This document shows positions 1-12,299 of a stretch of DNA of 64,000 nt, piece after piece; position 1 is the first letter of the stretch; each line of letters opens with the position of its first letter. The stretch lies in contig NC_089227.1 of NCBI RefSeq assembly GCF_963924675.1, positions 47,300,080-47,364,079 of the forward strand, in the 5' to 3' direction. The notes beneath the pieces were generated by a model that made no database searches, was not told the DNA's origin, and saw only the letters and a list, made by a program, of their open reading frames with translations. The stretch is from Phocoena phocoena. Lineage: Eukaryota > Chordata > Mammalia > Artiodactyla > Phocoenidae. A program made the position numbers and the translations under genes.

Positions 1-724
1 ATCATCTCTTACCCATGAAAGGGTGAATACAGTATTTTCAGAGAATCTCAATTCTCATTAAAGTGAGGATTAGACAGATTGCCCTCCTAAAGAAATGGGC
101 TTAGCAATTCTATGCAAAGGCCTTACCCCCATAGAGTATTTACAAATGTAATGGGTGAAAGTGACAGAGGGAAGGCTCTGGAGGCTGAAGTCGTGGAAGC
201 CACAAAACTCAAGTTGATGTCAATACTGTCAGCCACATTGCAGCCTAGTCTCTACTGGTTCATCCACTCATTCAACACATGTGAACAAGACAGAAAAGCT
301 TAGAGTCTAATGTGGAAGTCAGATGAGAAATAGGTACACAAACAAACAAGATTGCCAAACATAATTGTGCCCTGAAGAATACTTCCAAGGTGATGTGACA
401 GCAAGTAACTTGAGAAGACTTATTTAATAAGGTGGTTAAGAAAGGCCTTTCAGAGCATTCTTCTAAGAGTTTTACATATTACAAATGTTCTCCGTGTTAT
501 TTTTAAATAGGGCCTAACCATGCTCCTGTCACATTAGCTGATGTAGACTCCCAAGAACTGGAAGCTTACTGTCTTTTCCAGACAACTCATGAGTCGTCTG
601 TGGAAAGAAAGGGAACAGGGGAATGTCTTAACACAATGGCTGGAATTAGCCAATAGAAGGGGAAAACTCACTTCTTCCTTTACGACCATGGGGTAGGCAA
701 AAAATTCCTTAGAATGGCTAAAAA
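1..724. other. Intergenic sequence, no gene seen
   Basis: Unique-looking sequence with no recognisable exon or repeat. Confidence 0.5.
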
Positions 725-1990
725 AGCAAGAATATTAAAGAAAAAATTGAAAAGTTGGATTTTTTTCAAAATTTGAAGCTTTTGTTCTTAGAAAGACACC
801 GTTTAAGAAATTAAAAAGCAGGCCACAAACTGGGAGAAAATATCTAATATATATCAAAAATATTATGAGTTTGTATATCCAATATATATGTTTATAAACA
901 CATTGTGCATGCATATATAAATGTAACATATAGGCCATATGTGTGTATCATGTGTCGTATAGAACATATAATGAACTCTTAAATATCAATAAGAAGACAA
1001 ACAACGCAGATTTTAAATGGACAAAAGATTTAAACAGGAACTTTGCAAAAGAGGACATGCAAATGGCCAACAGCACTCAAAAAGATGTTCAACACCATTA
1101 GTGATCAGAGAAGTACAAATTAAAACCACAATGAAAGGGACTTCCCTGGTGGTGCAGTGGTTAAGAATCCGCCTGCCAATGCAGGGGACATGGGTTCAAT
1201 CCCTGGTCCAGGAAGATCCCACATGCCGCAGAGCAACTAAGCCTGTGCACCACAACTACTGAGCCTGTGCTCTAGAGCCCGTGCTCCGCAACAAGAGAAG
1301 CCACCGAAATAAGAAGCCTGCCCACCGCTTGCCGCAACTAGAGAAAGCCCGCATGCAGCAACAAAGACCCAACGCAGCCAAAAATAAATAAATAAAATAA
1401 AACCACAATGTGATACTCCTTCTCACCTATTGGAATAGCTAAGATGAAAAAGAGCAACCATATCAAGTGTTGGTGACAATGTGGAAAAATGAACTCATAC
1501 ACTGCTGGAGTACACACAAACTTGTATACAACGTTCATAAAAGCTTTATTTCAAATAGCTAATAACTAGGGACAGTCCTACTGCCCATCACAGATGAATG
1601 GATAAACGAACTGTGTTGTAACCATACAGTGGAATACCACTCAGCAATAAAATGAACTACTAATACATACAATAACATGGATGACTCTGAAAAACATGCT
1701 GAGTAAAGTAAGTCAGGCAGAGAAGTACACGCTGTATGATACCATTTATATGAGACTCTAGAAAAAAGGAAATTTAAGCTATAGCAATAAAGAGCAGATT
1801 AGTGGTTGCCTGGGGCCAGGGGTCAGAGCAGACTGACTGTAAAAGAGCATGAGGGAGATTTTGGGGGTGATGGAAATGTTCTATATCTTAATTGTGGTTG
1901 TGGTAAAAACTCTAAGAATGTACCCTTAAAAGGATCACATTTTATTGTATGTGAATAACAATAAAGTTGACTTTGACTCAATAAAGTTGA
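725..1990 (+). mobile_element. L1 LINE relic (ORF2 3' part and 3' UTR)
   Basis: Decayed end of L1 ORF2 and 3' UTR in sense orientation. The text matches the familiar mammalian L1 order: the 'greatly damaged' ORF2 tail, the target-like stretch about 1017-1130, then 1411-1940. It is split by a SINE at 1134-1397. No intact reading frame remains. Confidence 0.8.
1134..1397 (+). mobile_element. CHR-type tRNA-derived SINE (long form)
   Basis: Starts with the cetartiodactyl GACTTCCCTGGTGG head and internal pol III boxes, carries the CAACTACTGAGCC unit, and ends in an A-rich (AAAT)n tail. It is flanked by a perfect 13-bp duplication TAAAACCACAATG at 1121-1133 and 1398-1410, and is inserted in the L1 relic. 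Confidence 0.95.
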
Positions 1991-2176
1991 TTTTTAAAAT
2001 GGGTTCTTTCAAAAAGTGATCTTAGTGTTTGCTCAGAGCACTGGTGGAGGCACGTCATGCATTATATCAATTCACAAAGTTTGAGGTTGGAAATCTAGGC
2101 AGATATGGAGCCAATATAACAACCATAGCCCCAAAATATCCACTGACATGGTTTTACCAAATTTACCGTAGCAGTC

Positions 2177-2470
2177 TTTTTTTTAATAAATTTATTTATG
2201 GCTGCGTTGGGTCTTCATTGCAGTGCGCGGGCTTCTCATTGCGGTGGCTTCTCTTGTTGTGGAGCATGGACTCTAGGCGCATGGGCTTCAGTAGCTGTGG
2301 CACACGGCCTCAGTAGTTGTGGCTCGTGGGCTCTAGAGCGCAGGCTCAGTAGTTGTGGCACACAGGCTTAGTTGCTCCGCAGCATGTGGGATCTTCCCCA
2401 ACCAGGGATCAAACCCGTGTCCCCCACATTGGCAGACAGATTCTTAACCACTGTGCCACCAGGGAATTCC
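2177..2470 (-). mobile_element. CHR-type tRNA-derived SINE (long form)
   Basis: Reverse-complement SINE with its poly(A) tail as T-run at 2177 and the head at 2470. Flanked by a diverged duplication, TACCGTAGCAGTC at 2164-2176 and TACCTTACCAGTC at 2471-2483. Confidence 0.93.
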
Positions 2471-2984
2471 TACCTTACCAGTCTTGAAAGATGCTCTGTG
2501 AAGAAGTCTGTAGTCCAGTAAATTGCAGAAAGACTGAATATTCTATAGATTCACATTATAACAATACCATAAATATGGTTCTGAAAGTCCTAGAGTAAAT
2601 AAGTACTTATTTATGCCAGCCCTTCTTATTTTATCAAGGAAGATCTACTGGAACACAGTTTGGGAAATGCTAAATCCATTGATCAATGTCAATCTGGAGG
2701 GAAGTTTCTTGGAGATTTTAATCATCAATATGTATTTTAAGTCTCAAAAGAGCATTTTAGTATGTAGCATTTTCCACATGTATTTGAGTGTGGTACTCTA
2801 TTTTCAGCTGCATCTTGCAAAATTGGTATTCTATTTTCTTCCAAAAACAGTTTTCTAGGGTTCTTCCAAAGAGCTTGGTCCTTGCCTCTATCTTCCTTAT
2901 AAGCAACTTAGCCAAATGGCAAATACAGATTGTCAAATTTTCAGATGACACAAACTAGTTTTCTTTTTAAAGATAGCCAATACT

Positions 2985-3190
2985 GGGCTTCCCTGGTGGC
3001 GCAGTGGTTGAGAGTCTGCCTGCCAATGCAGGGGATGCGGGTTTGTGCCCCCGTCCTGGAGGAGCCCACATGCCGCGGAGCGGCTGGGACCGTGACCATG
3101 GCCGCTGAGCCTGCGTGTCTGGAGCCTGCACTCCGCAATGGGAGAGGCCACAACAGTGAGAGGCCCGCGTACCGCAAAAAAAAAAAAAAA
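2985..3190 (+). mobile_element. CHR-2-like cetacean SINE
   Basis: GGGCTTCCCTGGTGGCGCAG head, GCCATGGCCGC middle, poly(A) tail. A 15-bp duplication with one change flanks it at 2970-2984 and 3191-3205. Confidence 0.95.
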
Positions 3191-3205
3191 AAGATAGTCA
3201 ATACT

Positions 3206-6200
3206 ACAGAATTTGAATTCACTGAGATCTGGACAGGCAAGATTGATGAAATTAAAAATAAAAACTGTCGAGTTTGAAAAATCAATTAAGTGTATACATG
3301 TTTTATGGGGGACAGAGGGAAGCAGACTTTGGAGTTTTAGTTGGCAATAAACTCAACCAAAAGTATAATGTTCTGTCATCAAATGCTAATTCAACCTTAG
3401 TCTACACAATTAAGAGAATGGTGTTAAGAATAAGAGAACCATTGTAGGTGAGTACCACTGTCGATCTACAAGATGGTGAAAGAACCAGGAATGTCAAAGA
3501 AAGAGTGTCCAAATTCTGGGGAAAAGAAAACACAGGCAGAATGGTATTTGCCTCCAAATATGGGGAGAGATTTCATGGAAAGTCACTCAAGCATCTTGAT
3601 TGCCAGCTTCTAGACCTATTTTTAAAAGCTCTGATTGTACCTAACCAGGACTGTCTTAATCAGAATGGAAATGTGTCCACAAAATCCACAGGACATGGGA
3701 GGATCAGGTTCAGAAAAGATGGAGGGAGCTCTGGGATGGGGCAGCCAGAAGCCCCGCCAGGGTTACACCCAGAAGAAATCCGGTCCTCACACCTGTGCCC
3801 CTAGCAGTAATGATGGATGAGCAGGACCTGCCCCTGTGTTCTTGAAGATGCAGCCTCACTCAAGATTCAAAACCCCATTACAGAACATTCAATGAGCCGG
3901 ACCAAAATCCTGTGCCTAGCCCTGGCTGGATTTATTTTGAGATATTCCAGAGAACAGAACTAGCAGCAATGAGATGGTTGTCGGTCCCAGACAATGTCAG
4001 AATGCCTCTACTTAGAAAAGGAGTTTATACTAATTGAACACTTGCCAAAGATTTTTTTCTCAATGTGGGAAAGGCAGCGATTACTCAGACTCATTCAGTG
4101 AGAATTTTAAAAGTGATAATGGGCAAACAAGAGTGCAATGAACATTAGAGGTCATCTACAACAACTCTTGACCTTTACCAACATGGAAACTCATCTAGAG
4201 AGATCAAATGATTTTTTGGAGGGGCTCTAGGTGAGTATCAAAAGAAATGAACACAGGATCCCCATGACTTCAACCCACCCTTCTTTGTTATAAAATACTG
4301 CCTCCTTTTTCAACTGAACCATCTCAGTCAGTGACAGAATTGTAAAATTTACTGAGATCAAAATATTGTTGTGTCGAAATATCCACTCATTGTTGTTAAC
4401 AGAATTAATGTGAACACAGGAAAGTGTGATCATGTGGGGAAGGGAGAGGAGGTTAAGGAGGGAGGTGGGGACAAGATGAAAAATTCATTCAAACCTAACT
4501 GAATTTATTTTTCTGATGTGACCTCTAATTTACCAACATGTTCTTGGTTTTGATGCTAACCTTTTCCAGTAATTAAAGTTTGACTGTTTAAGGAAGAACA
4601 ATGCCTTTGACTACAAACAAGACTTTAGGAAAATGTCACTGTGAAGGCAAGTTACTTTTCATCTGCTTAGTAAACTTTTTGACTGATGAAAAGTCAGTAC
4701 TTCACCAATTATTCTTGCAGGTGTTGTTTGTCTGTTGTGTCTCCTATGTCATCTGGAAACAACAGTTTAAACACTACTTTAATGAGAAAAATCGCCCATG
4801 GCTGGTCTGGTTCTGCCTTAAATGGATTTGTAGCTGATCAGTGACTGATAAGATGTTTGCTTTAAACATTTTTTGATGGACAAATCCATTATTTGTTGCC
4901 AATTTTTCCAAGGTCCACGGAGAAATTAGCTTTAATTATTCCATTGGTTGCAGGAACATAGCAAATCTTCTTTTCTTAAGAAAGAAGGGTAAACACAACT
5001 AGTCATTGGTTTTCAGCAATTCTTTCATAAATCAATATATTGAAACTAGTGAATCAAACACTTAGGTTTCTCTGAAGGACAGAGTATATTATATCAATTC
5101 TTCCTCCTCAGTACAGAAGCAGAAGAAAAGAGTTTCCTGAAATATTGTGTCAAAATATCAAGATAAAAAGTGGACACCTCAGTCATTCAGAGATTTCATG
5201 TATACATCTAGTAACACTGTGGCCTCCCACTTCCTTTCAAATTGATGTAGGGTATAGATTCTCTAACTGCTACCATCCTGAAACAGTGTCCACTAGCAGA
5301 CAAGGAAGTAGCATAACCAGAAGCACCCATTTAAAAGAAACTCAAAAGAAAAATCAGAAAGAAGAAAAAAGGACATTAACAGGGAAAGAGGCCCCAAAAC
5401 TGGAACGAACCCCTCATCACTATTCCTATTTTCTCCATACAATTTCTGGGTTTGCTCTCTAATAGCAACTTAACCGTCCTCTATTGTGTTACTCATCATC
5501 TCCAGTGGAGACACCCCTTCCTCTCAGAGTATGAATCCTATGATTTGGCTGATTCTAGACATGGTCAGTGACAGCCTGTGACCACCCCATAATACCACGG
5601 GTCAGAAGGACTATCATGGCTGTGTCTTACCCAGATTGGTTTTCTTAGAGTGGAGCTCACACTGGCAAGGTTCCATCCAGACTTGTAAGCAACCAATTTC
5701 TTTCTCATTCAAATTTATTATTAATTCACCTTAAGATCTTGGTCATGACCTCCCTTTACATTTGTAATGTTTCAAGAGTAGCTGTTCATACTGAACTAAC
5801 TCTGGGAACCATGTGGGAGGAACACTGCACAGCGCTTTTCAAAATAATATCATGGCAGGCTTCCCAACTCACAGCCACAATATCCTGTGGAATCAACAAA
5901 ACTATTTAAAACAACAACTGCTTCGAATCAGGACATTTCTGCGGAGGCTCAAGGCAGCAAAGCTTTTATTCCTAGACTCTAGAATACTGGTCTTCTTATA
6001 TCATGACCCAGATAGATCGGAAACAAAAGTTTCGTCCCCCCACTATTTCTCTTATCACAAGCATGCTGTTTCTCTTTATTCGATTTCATTTTAATGCTGG
6101 TTATGACCCACTAAACTGATTTCATGACCCACTGATTGGTCATGACCCACAATCTAAAAAGCACTGCTCTAGAACGTGGAGAACTTCTCTCCCTATCTGG

Positions 6201-8770
6201 AGTCATTTCAAATGGCCATGTTTTTAAGATTCTAAACCGATGCTGCACATTAGATATACTCTATAAAAATTAAGATGGCTGGGTACCCCAGCTAGAGATT
6301 CTGATTCAACTGGTGCCAAGCATCAGTCATTTGTAAAAGCTCTCCGGGTGATTTTAATGTGTGGCCAGGATCAGGACCCATTGCTCTGGTCTAGAGCAGC
6401 TAATAAGAAAACCTGTAAGTTCCTTTATTGCAGTATACTCTTTAAAAGAATCTCTTCTTATAAAGTTATTTTACATAATATGAATTAGCCAGTCAGTAGG
6501 CTGTGTATCAGTTTGCCACATTTGGTACAGGATGGTCTTTAAAGCACTTTACAATCTCTACTTTTCCACTTGAGCAGCAGAATTCCTAAAGGCCAGGAGG
6601 CCTGAGCACTTGGCCTCTTGCCTTGGACACAGCATCACAGCAGGAGTGGGTTATTACAGAGCCGCCTCTGGACTGTGTGACCTTTTCCCTACTGAGCTCT
6701 ATTTCCCTGAACAGAAACTAGATGCCTGAGAATGACGCATGGAAAGTGACGGCAGCGCCACAGCGGTGACCCTTCACCTACTAAACTTCCTTTGTTGATT
6801 CCACTGCCAGGCGAGGGCAGCTCAGGCTGTGAGTGTGGGACCGACCTTTCACCCAGTTAGCCTGCCAGCAAGAGGCCCAGCATCGGCTTAGCTTCTCTAG
6901 GATGGGCTAGGTGCTTTCCTCCAAACACGATGCTGATGAAAACTGTGCATGGCAGAGTAACTTTATTTTTAAACAAGAAATGAATTTATGAATTCATACC
7001 CTAGCAAAGGAAAATGATCCCTTTGCTCCAATACACAGTACATTTTGAGGTACCCATCTGTTGAAAGCAGAGGTGGGAGAACACTACTGTGGAAGGGGTG
7101 AAAGAAAGAGCAAAGTGTCCTTTTTGGATTCAGCACTGACTACTGAAACACAGCGAGGCCCTTCATCAACCAAGAACATAACATAACCAGGTTGCTCAAA
7201 CTCAGCATTGTCAAATCCTCAAGTTTATTTTCAAAAGGGAAAGACTGAAAGGGGAAAGGAGTATGTGTCTGTGTGATTACTGTTAAAGCTAAACATGGTC
7301 TAATTTCCTCTCTGGCAAAGTCTAACCTATACCCTACATATAAGAGGACACCAGAAAAAAAATCAGTGTCCTTGAAGAAACAAGCTGTTGAGTTTCCAGC
7401 ATGTTTGGGGTTTTTTTCCCCCTCAAATTCAGTTTCACACAGTTGTCTGGTTTGGACCAAGAGAGCAAACAGGCATTCTTAGTTCTAAAAGGTCAGAAAG
7501 GCTCTTGTGAAAAAAATCTTAAAATTGCCAAGCCCCAGAATAGCATGGCAAAGATTTCCGTTTAAACTGAGATTTAGAAAACTCATATTTCCTACTATCT
7601 ATGTGACTTAGGTGACTTAACGTCCCCTCTGCCTCAGTTTTTCCTCTGCAAGTGAAAGTGCTGGATTAAACGAATGCTTTTTGTATTTGTCTTTGACAGT
7701 CTAACTAAAGGACAGTCCTTCCAAATGGAAAGGGAAGGGTAGAGGCAGGGAGGCTGAAACGTGGAGGCCGCTTGGATCCCTAGCCCAGGAATAACAAGGG
7801 GTTGTATCTCTCAAACCTGATTCACTGCTTCTCTGATCTCTGGAGTGCTGTGTTGGAAAGAATCCTGAGGCCAAACCAGACCAAATAGGAAAGAATGTTA
7901 TGATCTATAATTGGTGGTGTCAGCTACAGTTGGAGAGGGAGGGACTAACCACTTGCACAATATGTACTTGCTTAAATTGGCATTTTCAAACAAACAGAAA
8001 ATTTTAGTATAACATCTGGGTATGTCTTTTTACTGCTAAGCACATAGCATTGCAATGCTATACTAATGCATTGCGTATATTAATAGGCCAGTACACATGA
8101 ATTGATTGAATTAATCAGGTAGTATGGAATTATCATGTAAATGACAAAATTTTCCCATTTTTAAGTGGATATCCAGTGGGGTGTTTATACAGTGTTGACC
8201 ATCCCCTACACTGGGATAAGCAAAGAAATGACAAAAGGAAGTAACCTCTAAAATTTGTCTTCCAGATGACCTGATGCCTGACTGTGTCCTTTTATTATCT
8301 GGAACACCACTAAAAGGTTGTCTAAGGCAGCCAGGCAGTGCTACACAAACCAAGGCTGGACCTTGGCAAAACTTGGAGTTTTCCAAGTAAGAGATTTCTT
8401 TCTATTTGGACTCTGTTAGGGGGAGGGGGAGGGGAAAAGAAATATCCTGTTTGGTGGTAATCTCAGGAAATGTAGGCAATGATCAGCAATCAGAGAAAAG
8501 GAACAAGTCACAGAACCAGAAGCAAAGTTTCAGCTGACAGTAGCTCGATATCAGTCTACAGGTGACAAAGGGCAGGAAGGATAAGGGAGAGAAAGAGCTG
8601 AATTCGGGCTTCTCAGGTGTGGAGTCTCCAAGCCGCTTGGTATGCCCAAGGGGTTAGTAGAAGGCAGGAGAGCGATTAACCCAATTCCCTGTCATGATCC
8701 TGCCTTCCAATTTCGTCCAAAGCCTATTTTAACAGATCTCTGCCAAATTCTTCTGCCTGTTCTTTTGCTA
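3206..8770. other. Intergenic sequence, mostly unique; no gene seen
   Basis: No exon recognised. The open frame at 3448-3804 has no recognisable domain and is not called. A decayed DNA-transposon-like segment with repeated CATGACCCAC lies around 6085-6170, and a MER5-like remnant around 6290-6395. Confidence 0.5.
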
Positions 8771-8774
8771 CATA

Positions 8775-8990
8775 TGTTTTTACTTCAACTTTCGAAATAA
8801 CATAATTAAGAAGTAACACATGTTTCATTGTTTAACATTTGGAAAAGCACAAAGAAAGCAAACATAAATACTGATAATTGTACCACCCAAAAATAACCAT
8901 TATGGACCTTCTGGGCTATTTTCTTTATACATACGTTTATGTATATGTTTGTACATATAATATTCAAAATATTAACCATCTACGTTTTCC
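8775..8990. mobile_element. Old L1 3' UTR fragment
   Basis: Resembles the ancient L1M 3' UTR, including the CCACCCAAAAATAACCATTA and TTTATACATACG-type segments. Strongly diverged; orientation not assigned. Confidence 0.45.
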
Positions 8991-9561
8991 ACCTACATTT
9001 CTTATTATCCCATGACCCCCTCCCCCATTTGGACAGCTCAACCATGACTCACAGAAGAAGCCCAAAATACTTAATACAAGTTTGGGAGATCTGAGAAATT
9101 GAGATATATGTTTTCTTTTTTCCTAAAAACCTATGTGTGGTTTTTATGATCCATCTACTAACTCCTTCTTAAGGTTCATTTGGGCTGTTGTCAAGTTTCC
9201 TTCAACTTTTATTACCTTCAGTACTCCCCAAACCAGAGAATCTCTTCTAGTTTGAGAGGTAACAGTGGGAAACTTGATGTGATTTATTGCATATTTGCTA
9301 TGCTCTAGCTCCCTTCAAGGCCTGGGCCTTTGAAACTCATTTTCTGCACCAAGACCCTAGGAACATAGCAGGAGTAGAAATGGCTGCATGGAATATTAGG
9401 CAGCCAGGCAAGAATCAGCCTTCTAGAGTTTCCTGTAGCCCCAAATGGTACAGTCACAACAGAGGGGCACTGACGTAGATGGGGTATGAGACTAGGGTCC
9501 AGTATGTTTCAGGAACAGCAGGATAAAATGTTGCCCATGTAGCCAAGAGCAGAGACAGGCC

Positions 9562-9594
<33 letters not shown>

Positions 9595-9598
9595 AACA
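9562..9598. repeat. (GA)n microsatellite
   Basis: Nearly pure GA dinucleotide run interrupted by one A. Confidence 0.9.
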
Positions 9599-9837
9599 GA
9601 CTCAAATAGGTCTTTTAGATGGGAATGAGGGATGATATTGTAGCAGTTTACATGAACCAACAATCTAGAACCACATATAATGAGAAACATCTCACTGGAA
9701 GCTAGCATGGTTAGATGACACCAGGCACTAGATCTCCACCTGCCCTGAGACCTCGGCCTATATGAGCTCCTGAGAACACAGATGCAGCCCTGGGGGAAAG
9801 AATGGTAAAATCTCCCACTAACCAGACTTATTGATAC

Positions 9838-10075
9838 TATGTATAAAATAGACAACTGATGGGAACACACTGTATAGCACAGGGAACTCTACCTAACGCA
9901 CTGTGGTAACCTAAATGGGAGCGAAGTCCAAAAGGGAGGGGATATCTGTATGTGTATGGCTGATTCATATTTTGTTGTGCAGTTGAGGCTAACATAACAT
10001 TGTAAAGCAACCACACCAATAAAAAAAACCAAACCAACCAATAAAAATTAAAAACAAAACAAAAAATCCAAACAG
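9838..10075 (+). mobile_element. Artiodactyl-type L1 3' UTR, 5'-truncated
   Basis: Carries the recognisable terminal L1 3' UTR of cetartiodactyls (ATAGCACAGGGAACTCTAC, then ACATTGTAAAGCAACCACAC, AATAAAAA) and an A-rich tail. It is the same family as the antisense copies at 33685 and 42719. Confidence 0.85.
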
Positions 10076-12299
10076 CTTTGTAACTGACATTAAGCTGACT
10101 TACAGAAAATTTCAACACTTGCACATCTGACGTTTGTGGACTGAAATTTGTACCCACTCTATATATTTTAAATGGCTTAACTGGGGTGGGTTCACCTAGT
10201 AAGAGAGAGAGAAGAGTTTTCCCAAGTGCATAATTATGGTGTTGGACCACGGAGTACATATTGGATAAGAGGAGGAGAGATGACATGAGATGACGTAAGA
10301 GGAAGGAAGGAAGGCAAAACTGGAGTCTCAGTGAGTTTGAGGTAATGTACATGAGAAGATGGCTGAGTCAAATACTCTAGGACTATGGGAAGTGGTATAC
10401 AGGGAGTTTTTGATATTTTACATGTGGTAGTATTACTTGTGAGGATAAGTTCTAAGGTGTATTCATGGGAATGGGTAGCTGAAGTGGGATATAGATAGAT
10501 ACTGACAAGGCAAAGAGACTGATGAATTCAGACTGATGAATACTGAATCCTTTCAGTAAAAGGATAAATGGATCATTCACAGTAGTGTTGAAATCAACAA
10601 GAATGATAACAGGAATTATACTGGCAAGGAAGTAGCCATTTACTCCATAAAAGGCAGTGATAAAAAAGTAGTAGGTGGTATTAGCCGATGCCTTGTCTTC
10701 AAAGGTCCTGTGATTTTAAAGGAGAGTAGAGGAGTAATGTTTTGAATGCAGAGAGGTAACAAACAAGGTGTGGAAAGAGGAGGACACTCATCTCACCTTC
10801 AGGTCAATATACTTTGAGTTAAGGAAAAAAGCCACCTACACTTAAGAGGTTGCATAAGACATGATGTCCTCAGGTTGTGGCAAGAATATAAAAATATTTA
10901 GAGAAGAAATTGGTGACATAGGAAGTTTGTAGACAAATGCTGAGTTCTAGAAGGCAAAAGGGAAGTATATGGAAGAAGGGCAAAGAGTGTGACAGACTAG
11001 GTCAGACGGGGAGGTACAAAAAAAACAATCTGGAGAAGAAACTAGGCAAAGATGGATGAACTGAGGGGAAGAAATGTCAGGTGGTACCTGAGTTAAATCA
11101 CGACTTGAGGCATGGCAGAACTGGTGCAGGTAGGCTCTGAGGTCCAACAGTACAACACAGAGCCCAGGGAGTCATTTAGCCTAAACCATGTGGAACCAGA
11201 TGGCCACGGCTCACTCCTGCACTGTGTTATGACAGGGGGTAGGATATAACCTGGAACACAAGACTTAGGGAAGGCCTGGGGGCTTACTATCTCCTACAGT
11301 GCTATGGTGTGGTAGACAGGGGGAAATCTCACAGATAAAATAAAGATGCCTTTTCCTCAGTTAAGAGATAGTAAGACAGAAGCAACAGAAGAACAAGAAA
11401 GGGATAAAGGCGAGAATGAATCAAGTAATGACACAGGGCATCTAGGGTGTATAGGGAAGAAATGGAAAACAGAAGATGAATGACATACTGTTAGCAAAAG
11501 GGAAGGTGAAAACCTGAAGATCTTCATGAATGCCATGACATGAATGCCAGGATTAGAGAGAGCAAGGGAATAAGCCAAATGGAAAAAGAGGAGACAGTGG
11601 GTTGGGATCAGGGCCATTCATATTTTCAGAGGCAAGGTAGTCCTGACCAAAAATCAGATATGTGAAGTGGCCATGGGAATAAGTAACAGAAATAGAGTAG
11701 GTGTGAAGGTCACTGGGATTAAAGAATTCCAGGAACTATGAGGACAGAGAGTTAGATAATTCATCCACATGACTTTTGAAGTTGCCTAGGATTATACGGC
11801 TTTCCAGAGCCCCAGTCCTACCTTTCAGATCAGTTGCAGTAGACCAATATACTCAGGGCTGGAGCATTACCACCCACTGCACAGCATTTATTTCTATAAA
11901 TGCTCTCTCCACCTCACCCTCCCAATTTGCTGCACTCAGGCAAAACACAGTCACACAGGACCACTGGAATTGGCAGTAGCATAGTTAGAAATAGCAATGG
12001 TCTAGTTCCCAGCTGCTTCAATCCACTGTTGCTTCATCCCCAAATCCCGTAGGAGAAGAAAAATGTAAGGGCTAACAAGTGACAGGGAACAATCTTTCCC
12101 AGAGTGGTGTTATTTTATACACTGTTCATTTGGCCAAGAACTATCACTTTAGTGTATAAAGCACAAAGCCATGCATCGTGGAGAACATAATATGGAGTAT
12201 AAAGGAAGAAGTGAGAGTTTCTCCTTCCACACACCCCCAATACCATGACTGTTTGGTGTTATTCCCTCCCAGACCCTTTACATGCATATAAGAAGCCAT
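10076..12299. other. Intergenic sequence, no gene seen
   Basis: Purine-rich sequence with no exon recognised. It may contain very old LINE or LTR material that could not be identified. A short GGAAGGAAGGAAGG tract lies near 10301. Confidence 0.4.

Noticed and set aside
2985..3190. tRNA-like A and B boxes
   Set aside because: These belong to tRNA-derived SINEs; no complete tRNA cloverleaf is present.
3448..3804. 118-codon open frame
   Set aside because: No recognisable domain, no splice context or conserved motif; compatible with chance.
9837..10352. 171-codon minus-strand open frame
   Set aside because: It is antisense to an L1 3' UTR and adjoining unique sequence, with no domain recognised.
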